NCBI GenBank assembly: GCA_934402155.1
Contig: CAKRTP010000030.1
Span: 1-18,415, forward strand
DNA length: 18,415 nt
Source of the DNA: an uncultured Blautia sp.
GTDB taxonomy: Bacteria; Bacillota; Clostridia; Lachnospirales; Lachnospiraceae
Direction: 5' to 3'
Shown: piece after piece, positions 6,762 to 13,852 of the stretch
Layout: each line of letters begins with the position of its first letter
Position numbering within the stretch: position 1 is the first letter of the stretch
Notes under the pieces: model-generated
The model's database searches: none
What the model saw: the letters and a program-made list of their open reading frames with translations, nothing else
What the model was told of the DNA's origin: nothing
Program-made: the position numbers and the translations under genes

Positions 6762-8072
6762 ATGGGCGAGAAAATCACAAGAGAGAATAGAAAATTCAAA
6801 TTCGAAACACTTCAGCTTCACGTAGGACAGGAACAGCCGGATCCGGTTACCGATGCAAGAGCAGTTCCGATCTACCAGACATCTTCTTATGTATTCCGCA
6901 ACTGTGACCATGCAGCTGCCCGCTTTGGCCTTGCAGATGCAGGTAACATCTATGGTCGTCTGACAAACCCGACCGAGGATGTTTTTGAAAAAAGAATCGC
7001 AGCACTTGAAGGCGGTTCCGCAGCTCTGGCAGTTGCTTCCGGTGCAGCAGCGATCACTTATACGATCGAGAATCTTGCACAGCAGGGAGACCATATCGTA
7101 GCAGCAAAGAATATTTACGGCGGAACAACAAACCTTCTTGAGCATACTCTTCCGGCATATGGTATCACGACAACATTTGTAGATATCTTTAATCTTGAAG
7201 AGGTAGAGAATGCGATCCAGGACAACACAAAGGCACTTTACATCGAAACTCTTGGAAATCCGAACTCTGACGTTGTTGATGTCGAAGCATGCGCAAAGAT
7301 TGCTCACAAACACCAGATTCCTCTTGTTGTAGACAATACTTTTGCAACACCTTATCTTGTAAGACCGATTGAATATGGTGCAGATATTGTCGTTCATTCT
7401 GCGACAAAATTCATCGGTGGTCATGGAACTACGATCGGTGGTGTGATCATTGAAGGCGGTAAATTTGACTGGGAAGCTTCCGGCAAATTCCCGTCTCTGA
7501 CAGAACCAAACCCGAGCTATCATGGAATCAGCTTCACAAAAGCCTGCGGACCAGCTGCTTTTGTTACAAAGATCCGTGCAATCCTTCTCCGTGATACAGG
7601 TGCGACTATCTCTCCGGTAAGTTCATTTATCTTCCTTCAGGGACTTGAGACACTGTCTCTTCGTGTAGAGCGCCATGTGGAAAATGCACTCAAGGTTGTT
7701 CAGTATCTGAACAATCATCCGCAGGTGGAAAAAGTACATCATCCGTCCGTGACAGACGATGAGAGCCAGAAAGCCCTGTATAAGAAATACTTCCCGAACG
7801 GCGGAGGTTCCATCTTCACATTTGAGATCAAAGGAGATGCACAGACAGCCAAAGATTTTATTGACAACCTGGAACTGTTTTCTCTGCTTGCAAATGTAGC
7901 AGATGTTAAATCACTGGTGATCCATCCGGCAACCACCACCCACAGCCAGTGCACAGAAGAAGAACTTCTGGATCAGGGTATCAAACCGAACACGATCCGT
8001 CTTTCTATCGGAACGGAAAACATCGATGATATCATTCAGGATCTGGATGAAGCTTTTAAGGCAATCCGATAA
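6762..8072 (+). CDS. metY: O-acetylhomoserine sulfhydrylase MetY
   Basis: This Cys/Met-metabolism PLP enzyme forms homocysteine from O-acetylhomoserine and sulfide. The 436-residue length is typical of MetY and longer than MetB/MetC types. It has [10 protein letters not shown] at the start, [18 protein letters not shown] near 64-71, GNPNSDVVD, and the PLP lysine K216 in [14 protein letters not shown]. The C-terminal [12 protein letters not shown] and [13 protein letters not shown] are canonical. AAAGAGGA lies about 10 nt before the ATG. It follows cysK across a 128-nt gap holding a large hairpin, and its TAA directly abuts the TTG start of the Rrf2 gene. A second, shorter and divergent MetY-like gene lies at 15587. 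Confidence 0.94.
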   Translation: MGEKITRENRKFKFETLQLHVGQEQPDPVTDARAVPIYQTSSYVFRNCDHAAARFGLADAGNIYGRLTNPTEDVFEKRIAALEGGSAALAVASGAAAITYTIENLAQQGDHIVAAKNIYGGTTNLLEHTLPAYGITTTFVDIFNLEEVENAIQDNTKALYIETLGNPNSDVVDVEACAKIAHKHQIPLVVDNTFATPYLVRPIEYGADIVVHSATKFIGGHGTTIGGVIIEGGKFDWEASGKFPSLTEPNPSYHGISFTKACGPAAFVTKIRAILLRDTGATISPVSSFIFLQGLETLSLRVERHVENALKVVQYLNNHPQVEKVHHPSVTDDESQKALYKKYFPNGGGSIFTFEIKGDAQTAKDFIDNLELFSLLANVADVKSLVIHPATTTHSQCTEEELLDQGIKPNTIRLSIGTENIDDIIQDLDEAFKAIR

Positions 8073-8516
8073 TTGAAATTCTGTAAAAAAACCAGATATG
8101 GTCTCATTGCACTGATGGATCTGGCTGCACAGCCATCTGACATGCCAATAGCCCTGAAAACCATAGCTGAGAGAAATGATATTTCTCTTCAGTTTCTGGA
8201 ACACATATTTGCCTCATTTCGAAGGACAGGTATTGTAAAAAGTGTCAAAGGCTCCCAGGGAGGCTATAATCTGGCGAAGGCTGCTGACGAGATCACTGTT
8301 GCATCCGTGGTGGAGGCCCTGGAGGGAAACTATCATCTTGAAGATGAGGATGTCGTGGCGGAAAACAGCTATAAAGGAATCTCGGATACGATTCAGAAGC
8401 TGGTGGTGGATACCGTCAATCAGGAACTCGATCAGATTCTGTCAAATCTGACTTTGGCACAGATGAGCGGATATTATACCGATCATTATGAAAAACAGGA
8501 AATGTACTATATCTGA
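8073..8516 (+). CDS. Rrf2-family regulator, CymR-like, without Fe-S cysteines
   Basis: This 147-residue protein has the N-terminal winged helix of Rrf2 regulators (KTRYGLIALMDLA, ISLQFLEHIFASFRRTGIVKSVKGSQGGYNLAKA at about 38-70). It lacks the cysteine triplet of IscR, as does the cysteine-metabolism repressor CymR. The C-terminus EKQEMYYI recalls my memory of the Bacillus CymR end (MFYI). The start is a TTG immediately after the metY stop, with AAGG about 10 nt upstream. The conserved family N-terminus begins exactly there, so translation is probably coupled to metY. Sitting in an operon with cysK, it may be a CymR whose signal is CysK bound to its isoleucine-ended tail. That role is inference; the family is secure. 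Confidence 0.88.
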   Translation: MKFCKKTRYGLIALMDLAAQPSDMPIALKTIAERNDISLQFLEHIFASFRRTGIVKSVKGSQGGYNLAKAADEITVASVVEALEGNYHLEDEDVVAENSYKGISDTIQKLVVDTVNQELDQILSNLTLAQMSGYYTDHYEKQEMYYI

Positions 8517-8554
8517 AAAAGGTAATTGTTCACAGAGTGGACAGCAATAAAGAG

Positions 8555-8590
8555 ACCGGAGGTTTCAGGCAGTGTCCTGTCCTCCGGTTT
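8555..8590 (+). terminator. Intrinsic terminator after the cysK-metY-rrf2 unit
   Basis: ACCGGAGG (8555-8562) pairs with CCTCCGGT (8581-8588), with an inner CAGG/CCTG pairing in the 18-nt loop. The following T run is short (TTT then CTG), so strength is uncertain. The position after the Rrf2 stop fits. The upstream in-frame ATG of the next gene (8572) lies in its loop, which argues against that start. Confidence 0.6.
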
Positions 8591-8628
8591 CTGATTTCAG
8601 AGATATTATTACTTCAAGAGGAACAACT

Positions 8629-9705
8629 ATGTCTATCAAAAAAATCGCAGAAAAAGCAGGAGTATCTATCTCTACTGTATCCAGAATATTAAACCGTCCG
8701 GATTATAAATGCTCAATTCCCGGTCTTCGCGAAAAGGTCTGGGAGATCGCCATGGAAATGGACTATGTCCCAAATGAGGCGGCGAGAAACCTAAAGAAAG
8801 GAAAACAGTCCAGAGACAGCAGAATCTGGTATATCAATGTACTGATGACAAGAACGGATGAGTCCCGGACAGATCCTTTTTTTACAGAACTTCTCCGTGT
8901 GGTGGAGAGCGAGATCCATGAGCACAACTGTATTCTCTCAAAGGTGTGGCATATGCCGTTTTTTTCAGATGACCGAAAATGCCGCAGGGAAAATCTTGAC
9001 CAGATCATTCAGGGAATGTATACTGAGACAGAAGGAAAACAGGATGGACTGATCGTAATCGGCCGCTGTAATCCTCTGGCTCTTAAAAAATTAAATCAGA
9101 AATATCGCAGCGTAGTATCTGTCAATCGAAATTCTACCAATTATGAGGTGGACGAGGTGCTTTGTGACGGCAGGAAAATTGCCTCAATGGCAGTGGAACA
9201 TCTTATTTCTCTTGGTCATAAAAACATAGGATATGTTGGAAACTGTCGAAATGAAGATCGATATACAGGTTATCTTGACACGCTTAAGAAACATGATCTT
9301 GATGTTGTTCCGGACTATGTTGCGGAGACAGATCAGACTGAAAAAGAAGGCTATGAGGCCATGAAAAAGTTTCTCAGATCAGATGACTGTCCGACTGGTA
9401 TTTACTGTGCCAATGATATTACTGCTGTTGGAATGCTGAAATATCTGGGTCGCTGTCGGAATCTTTATTTTACACCTTCGATCATAGCGAGTGATGATAT
9501 TGAGGAGGCACAGTATACGAAACCGATGCTGACGACAGTAGGACTTCCCAGGGCGGAGATGGGGAAATTTGCACTTTATCTTCTTCTGGACCGTATGAAG
9601 GGCGGGCACAGCGGAGTTGTCCGCATGGAATTGTCAGGACATCTGATGATTCGGAACAGCTGCTCTCATGTTTCTGAAAGTACATGGAGTGATTACTGCA
9701 TATAA
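8629..9705 (+). CDS. LacI-family transcriptional regulator with CysE-like tail
   Basis: The 358-residue product has a LacI helix-turn-helix at 2-25 (SIKKIAEKAGVSISTVSRILN), the hinge region VPNEAARNLKKGK, and a periplasmic-binding-protein-like sensor domain (SVVSVNRN, HLISLGHKNIGYVGN, CPTGIYCANDITAVGML). I start it at ATG 8629, which has AGAGGA 6 nt upstream and begins with the canonical N-terminus. The frame opens at 8572 inside a terminator loop. No clear promoter was found. The ligand is unknown; such domains usually bind sugars or nucleobases, unexpected inside a sulfur locus. The tail ends STWSDYCI, strikingly like the plant serine acetyltransferase tail that docks into CysK (ending WSDYVI, from memory). 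A 104-nt gap with strong hairpins follows. Confidence 0.88.
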   Translation: MSIKKIAEKAGVSISTVSRILNRPDYKCSIPGLREKVWEIAMEMDYVPNEAARNLKKGKQSRDSRIWYINVLMTRTDESRTDPFFTELLRVVESEIHEHNCILSKVWHMPFFSDDRKCRRENLDQIIQGMYTETEGKQDGLIVIGRCNPLALKKLNQKYRSVVSVNRNSTNYEVDEVLCDGRKIASMAVEHLISLGHKNIGYVGNCRNEDRYTGYLDTLKKHDLDVVPDYVAETDQTEKEGYEAMKKFLRSDDCPTGIYCANDITAVGMLKYLGRCRNLYFTPSIIASDDIEEAQYTKPMLTTVGLPRAEMGKFALYLLLDRMKGGHSGVVRMELSGHLMIRNSCSHVSESTWSDYCI

Positions 9706-9757
9706 TGATACCAGGGATTGTGGGAGTGCAGTGCACGTAACAATCCGTAGGTATCAT
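9705..9757 (+). other. Two-tier stem-loop after the LacI gene
   Basis: ATGATACC (9705-9712) pairs with GGTATCAT (9750-9757), and inside it GGATTGT (9715-9721) pairs with ACAATCC (9740-9746), with a 2/3-nt internal loop. The 18-nt terminal region contains GTGCAGTGCAC. The outer stem begins in the LacI stop codon. Either it is part of a terminator complex or a leader structure for the downstream tRNA-thiolation-like gene. Confidence 0.55.
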
Positions 9758-9784
9758 AGTCGGGGGCTTTTGACCCCGACTTCA
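9758..9784 (+). terminator. GC-rich terminator-like hairpin without a T run
   Basis: AGTCGGGG (9758-9765) pairs perfectly with CCCCGACT (9774-9781) around an 8-nt loop. It directly follows the stem-loop at 9705-9757. The sequence after it is TCATATAAT rather than a T tract, so it may be a weak terminator for the LacI gene or a regulatory hairpin 28 nt before the next ATG. Confidence 0.45.
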
Positions 9785-9809
9785 TATAATAATTATAAGG
9801 AAGAACAGT

Positions 9810-10961
9810 ATGTGTATTAGAACAATCGAAGAATTACAGGAAGATACAAGAGAAAAACAGATCATTGATATCCGCGACAGGGCGGATTTTGAAAAAGAGA
9901 CTTATCCTGGTGCTGTCAATATCTACTGGGAAGAATTTGAAGAACATATGGATGAGATCTGTAAGGACTGTCCTGTCTATCTGATCTGCTACACGGGGCA
10001 GAAGAGTGATGAGATCGCAGAGGAGCTGACAGAACAGGGGTATGAGATCTACAGCATCAAAAATGGCTATCGTGCATGGCTTCGTATCAAACTGAGCAAA
10101 CTGATGTCTGATCATAATGAGGCCGAGCAGCGTACCAGGGACATCGAGCGCAGCATTATCAAGAAATTCCGTAAGCCGATCTGGAGAAGATTTACCAAGG
10201 CGATCCGGGAATATGAACTGGTTAAGGACGGTGACAAGATCGCAGTCTGTATTTCAGGCGGCAAGGATTCCATGCTGATGGCGAAGCTTTTTCAGGAGCT
10301 TTCGCGTCACGGAAAGAAAAACTTCGAGGTCGTTTTTCTTGTAATGAATCCGGGGTACAATGAGATCAACTATCAGACGATCAAAGATAATGCCAGGATC
10401 CTGAATGTGCCGATCACCGTTTTTGAATCAGATATTTTTAATATTGTCGCATCAGAAGAACAGTCACCGTGCTATCTCTGTGCCCGTATGAGAAGAGGAT
10501 ACCTCTACAGCAAAGCCAAAGAACTTGGCTGCAATAAGATTGCATTGGGTCACCATTATGATGATGTCATTGAGACGATCCTTATGGGAATGCTCTATGG
10601 TGCACAGGTTCAGACTATGATGCCGAAGCTGCACAGCACTAATTTTGAGGGAATGGAACTGATCCGTCCCCTGTATCTGATCCGTGAGGCGGATATCATT
10701 CACTGGGCAAACTATAATGATCTTCACTTTATTCAGTGTGCATGCCGGTTTACTGAGCACTGTGCTTCCTGCGGCGGCACAGAGAAGGGCTCCAAGCGTG
10801 CGGAGATCAAGGAACTCATCCGTGAGCTTGCACAGAAAGATCCTGTGATCGAATATAACATTTTCCGAAGCGTGGAGAATGTCAATCTTAACACTGTCAT
10901 CGGCTACAAACAGGATGGAGTGAGACATAATTTCCTGGATACCTATGATGAACAGAAATAA
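9810..10961 (+). CDS. Rhodanese domain fused to TtcA-like tRNA thiolation ATPase
   Basis: The 383-residue protein joins two modules. Residues 1-95 are a rhodanese domain (IIDIRDRADFEKETYPGAVNI) with the persulfide cysteine C60 in CYTGQKS. Residues 115-370 are a PP-loop ATPase with ISGGKDS at 148-154, C221-x2-C224 in PCYLCARMRRG, GHHYDDVIET at 247-256, and more cysteines (C310, C312, C318, C321). TtcA enzymes use a [4Fe-4S] cluster held by a CxxC plus a third Cys to make 2-thiocytidine in tRNA. The fusion suggests the rhodanese hands persulfide sulfur to the adenylated tRNA base. Plain TtcA is about 310 residues, so the added domain explains the length. AAGGAAG lies 6 nt before the ATG. TtcA versus TtuA/NcsA-type target base is not settled. 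Confidence 0.88.
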   Translation: MCIRTIEELQEDTREKQIIDIRDRADFEKETYPGAVNIYWEEFEEHMDEICKDCPVYLICYTGQKSDEIAEELTEQGYEIYSIKNGYRAWLRIKLSKLMSDHNEAEQRTRDIERSIIKKFRKPIWRRFTKAIREYELVKDGDKIAVCISGGKDSMLMAKLFQELSRHGKKNFEVVFLVMNPGYNEINYQTIKDNARILNVPITVFESDIFNIVASEEQSPCYLCARMRRGYLYSKAKELGCNKIALGHHYDDVIETILMGMLYGAQVQTMMPKLHSTNFEGMELIRPLYLIREADIIHWANYNDLHFIQCACRFTEHCASCGGTEKGSKRAEIKELIRELAQKDPVIEYNIFRSVENVNLNTVIGYKQDGVRHNFLDTYDEQK

Positions 10962-10973
10962 AAACTGAAACAG

Positions 10974-11042
10974 AAAGAGTCTCTGATATAGATTTTCCTG
11001 AAGAATTGTCGGGAGGGAGAACTATATTGAGAGGCTCTTTTT
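10974..11042 (+). terminator. Intrinsic terminator after the rhodanese-TtcA gene
   Basis: AAAGAG and CTCTGATATAG (10974-10991) pair with CTATATTGAGAG and CTCTTT (11022-11040), with small mismatches, and five Ts follow (11038-11042). An inner TCCTGA/TCGGGA pairing occupies the loop. It separates this gene from the sulfate transporter operon. Confidence 0.75.
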
Positions 11043-11076
11043 GTGTCTTTAAAAGAACGAGAAAACGTTTTCTAAA

Positions 11077-11112
11077 AAACATATTTAAAAAGTATGTTTA
11101 TTGGTATATAAT
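11077..11112 (+). promoter_or_regulatory. Promoter and operator of the sulfate transporter operon
   Basis: A perfect -10 TATAAT (11107-11112) follows a weak -35 TTTAAA (11084-11089, four of six) by 17 nt. AAACATA (11077-11083) and TATGTTT (11093-11099) form a perfect 7-bp inverted repeat whose 9-nt spacer contains the -35. The 20 bases 11091-11110 match 18 of 20 with 15524-15543 in the promoter of the second MetY-like gene, at the same offset from the -10. A repressor on the repeat would exclude RNA polymerase. Confidence 0.72.
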
Positions 11113-11147
11113 GCCATTAACACAGAACACAGCAGGGAGTGACAGAG

Positions 11148-12170
11148 ATGACAAAAAAGAAATTTGGAAAAAGCTGTCTGGCAGCAGTACTTGGTATCGC
11201 AGTATTCTCAGGAGTCTGTTCCTATGATGCGGGAGCCGGATCAGATCTTCATATTGTTAATGTTTCCTATGATCCGACGAGGGAATTATATGAATCCTAC
11301 AACAAAATTTTTCAGGAACACTGGAAAGAAGAAACAGGACAGGATGTAGATGTGATCCAGTCCCACGGTGGTTCCGGCAAGCAGGCACTGGAAGTGATCA
11401 ACGGTCTGCAGGCAGATGTGGTGACACTGGCACTGGAATATGATGTTGATGCGATCAGGAATGCAGGAATGATCGATGAAGGCTGGAAAGAAGAACTGCC
11501 GGACGACAGTGCTCCCTACACTTCCACGATTGTATTCCTGGTGCGAAAGGGCAATCCTAAAGATATTCAGGACTGGGACGATCTTGTCAGAGATGATGTC
11601 GACGTGATCACACCGAATCCAAAGACCTCCGGAGGTGCAAGATGGAACTATCTGGCAGCCTGGGCTTATGCGGATGAGAAATATAATGGCCAGGAAGATA
11701 AGATGGAAGAATTCATAAAAAAATTATATCAGAATGTACTGGTTCTGGATTCCGGTGCAAGAAGTGCAACCACTTCTTTTGTGGAAAACGGGCAGGGAGA
11801 TGTGCTGATCGCCTGGGAAAACGAAGCCTTTCTTTCTGTGCAGGACGATCCGGAGGATTTTGAGATCGTCAATCCAGGTATCAGCGTACTGGCACAGCCT
11901 TCTGTAGCGGTAGTCGATGAGGTGGCAGAAAACCGTGGTACAGCAGATATCTCAAAAGAATATCTGAATTATCTGTATTCTGATGACGCACAGAGAATCG
12001 CGGCAGATAATTATTACCGGCCGGTAAACAAGGAGATTCTGAAAGAGTACAGCGATGTATTTGATCTTACAATGGAACTGAAAACAATCGATGATTTTGG
12101 CGGCTGGCAGAAAGTGCAGGAGAAACATTTCGCAGACGGCGGGATATTTGATCAGATATACGGAAACTAG
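11148..12170 (+). CDS. sbp: Sulfate-binding protein of ABC transporter
   Basis: This extracytoplasmic solute receptor delivers sulfate (or thiosulfate) to CysTWA. The 340-residue product carries NVSYDPTRELYESYN at about 38-52, QSHGGSGKQALEVINGLQADVVTLAL, LPDDSAPYTSTIVFLVRKGNP and TPNPKTSGGARWNYLAAWAYA, blocks that are nearly invariant in Sbp and contain the anion-binding Ser and Gly residues. The ATG at 11148 has GGGAG 8 nt upstream; a GTG at 11139 overlaps that site and is unlikely. The N-terminus is a signal sequence (basic KKK, then hydrophobic 10-24). The cysteine C24 in SGVC is not a good lipobox because of the valine before it, so anchoring as a lipoprotein is uncertain although expected in Gram-positives. 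Confidence 0.95.
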   Translation: MTKKKFGKSCLAAVLGIAVFSGVCSYDAGAGSDLHIVNVSYDPTRELYESYNKIFQEHWKEETGQDVDVIQSHGGSGKQALEVINGLQADVVTLALEYDVDAIRNAGMIDEGWKEELPDDSAPYTSTIVFLVRKGNPKDIQDWDDLVRDDVDVITPNPKTSGGARWNYLAAWAYADEKYNGQEDKMEEFIKKLYQNVLVLDSGARSATTSFVENGQGDVLIAWENEAFLSVQDDPEDFEIVNPGISVLAQPSVAVVDEVAENRGTADISKEYLNYLYSDDAQRIAADNYYRPVNKEILKEYSDVFDLTMELKTIDDFGGWQKVQEKHFADGGIFDQIYGN

Positions 12171-12185
12171 AAGACGAGGTGAACG

Positions 12186-13025
12186 ATGATGAAAAAAAGT
12201 AAGAAAAGAGTGATACCGGGATTTGGGCTGACGATGGGTGTGACAGTCACCATGCTGAGTATTGTGGTTCTGATTCCGCTGGCATCTCTTGTTGTGTATT
12301 CTTCACAGCTTGGTCTTGGGGAATTTTTCGAAGTTATTACAAGAAAAAGAGTGCTTTCCAGCTTTTATGTCAGTTTTGTTACTGCGTTTGGGGCATCTCT
12401 TGTCAATGCTGTCATGGGACTGATCCTTGCATGGGTGCTGGTACGGTATGAATTTCCGGGAAAACGGATCATGGATGGCATGATCGAACTTCCATTTGCA
12501 CTGCCGACTGCAGTTGCAGGTATTTCACTGACTTCGCTTACGGCAGATCAGGGACTGATCGGAAGCTTTTTTGCAAAATTCGGGATTAAAATTGCCTACA
12601 CAAAGCTTGGAATAACCTTTGCGCTGATCTTTGTGGGAATTCCGTTTGTTGCAAGAGCAGTGCAGCCTGTTCTTGAAAAACTGGACGGATCTTATGAGGA
12701 AGCGGCGAGGGTTATGGGGGCAAAACCGGGACTTATTTTTCGAAGAGTGATCCTTCCGGAACTTCTTCCTCCGCTTCTTACCGGCACAGGGCTGGCATTT
12801 GGCCGGTGCCTGGGAGAATATGGAAGTGTTGTATTTATTGCCGGAAACAGACCTTATGAGACAGAGATCACACCGTTGATCATCATGTCAGAGCTTCAGG
12901 AATTTGATTACAAAAGCGCAACCTCGATCGCACTTGTCATGCTGATCGTGTCATTTCTTATCCTGTTTCTGATGAATCTGATGCAGGCACGTAATTCAAA
13001 AAGACTGAGAGGAGGAAATGCCTGA
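12186..13025 (+). CDS. cysT: Sulfate ABC transporter permease CysT (CysU)
   Basis: This is one of two membrane subunits of the sulfate importer. The 279 residues contain about six hydrophobic helices and the cytoplasmic EAA loop EEAARVMGAKPGLIFRRVILPEL, which docks to the ATPase. LPFALPTAVAGISL is typical of CysT. GAGGTGA precedes the first ATG. A second ATG follows directly at 12189, so the exact start may be either. It begins 15 nt after sbp, and its TGA overlaps the cysW ATG by one base (TGATG), so the subunits are translationally coupled. Confidence 0.94.
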   Translation: MMKKSKKRVIPGFGLTMGVTVTMLSIVVLIPLASLVVYSSQLGLGEFFEVITRKRVLSSFYVSFVTAFGASLVNAVMGLILAWVLVRYEFPGKRIMDGMIELPFALPTAVAGISLTSLTADQGLIGSFFAKFGIKIAYTKLGITFALIFVGIPFVARAVQPVLEKLDGSYEEAARVMGAKPGLIFRRVILPELLPPLLTGTGLAFGRCLGEYGSVVFIAGNRPYETEITPLIIMSELQEFDYKSATSIALVMLIVSFLILFLMNLMQARNSKRLRGGNA

Positions 13026-13852
13026 TGGAAAAAAAGACAGAATCAGGAATCGTCAAATATCTTCTGATCGGAATCAGTGTCTTATTTCTTTTTGTGATGC
13101 TGGTACTTCCGCTGTTTGTTGTTGTGACAGAGGCCCTCAAAAAAGGCTGGGAAGTCTATATAGAGGCAGTGACAGACTCCTATACAATTTCTGCACTGAT
13201 GCTTACCTTAAAAGCAACGGTGATCGCCGTTTTCTGCAATACAGTCCTTGGACTGTGTGCAGCGTGGGCAGTTACGAGATTTCAGTTCAAAGGGAAAAAA
13301 CTGCTCACGACTCTGATCGATGTTCCTGTCACGGTGTCACCGATCATTGCGGGTCTTATTTATCTTCTGATCTTTGGAAAGCAGAGTATTCTTTATCCGT
13401 ATCTGCAGAAAGCAGATATTCAGATCGTCTTTGCAGTTCCGGGAATTATTCTGGCCACCATATTTGTCACTTTTCCGTTTGTCTTCCGAGAACTTCTTCC
13501 GGTACTGGAATCGATTGGAACGGATGAGGAAGAGGCGGCTGCACTGATGGGGGCAAAAGGATGGACGATTTTTTCAAAAATCACCTTCCCGCATATCAGA
13601 TGGGCACTTCTGTACGGAATCGTATTATGTACAGCCAGAGCCATGGGAGAATTCGGAGCAGTATCAGTTCTGTCAGGACACCTTAGAGGGCTGACAAACA
13701 CATTGCCGCTGCATGTGGAAATTTTATTTAATGAATTTCAGTATGTGCCGGCATTTGCGGTATCTTCGATCCTGGTGATCATGGCAGTGATTCTTCTGAT
13801 CATTCGAAGCGTGATGGAGCACAGAGGCAAAAAAGAGGAGGGCAAAGCCTGA
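13025..13852 (+). CDS. cysW: Sulfate ABC transporter permease CysW
   Basis: This is the second membrane subunit of the sulfate importer, 275 residues, with about six hydrophobic helices. The EAA loop is EEEAAALMGAKGWTIFSKITFPHI, and ARAMGEFGAVSVLSGHLRGLTNTLPLHVEILF is the CysW C-terminal signature. GAGGAAATG lies just upstream within the cysT end. Its start overlaps the cysT stop, and its own stop overlaps the cysA ATG, both as TGATG. This equal, one-base coupling fits balanced production of the CysTWA complex. Confidence 0.95.
   Translation: MEKKTESGIVKYLLIGISVLFLFVMLVLPLFVVVTEALKKGWEVYIEAVTDSYTISALMLTLKATVIAVFCNTVLGLCAAWAVTRFQFKGKKLLTTLIDVPVTVSPIIAGLIYLLIFGKQSILYPYLQKADIQIVFAVPGIILATIFVTFPFVFRELLPVLESIGTDEEEAAALMGAKGWTIFSKITFPHIRWALLYGIVLCTARAMGEFGAVSVLSGHLRGLTNTLPLHVEILFNEFQYVPAFAVSSILVIMAVILLIIRSVMEHRGKKEEGKA

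Noticed and set aside
6606..7523. Minus-strand open frame of 305 codons across the cysK end and metY
   Set aside because: It crosses the intergenic hairpin and lies opposite conserved metY sequence, with no family motif. It is a shadow.
8572..8628. Longer N-terminus of the LacI-family protein
   Set aside because: The upstream ATG lies in the loop of a terminator hairpin and the extra 19 residues precede the canonical LacI N-terminus. ATG 8629 has a good ribosome binding site.
11139..11147. GTG start for the sulfate-binding protein
   Set aside because: It overlaps the GGGAG ribosome binding site that is well spaced for ATG 11148.
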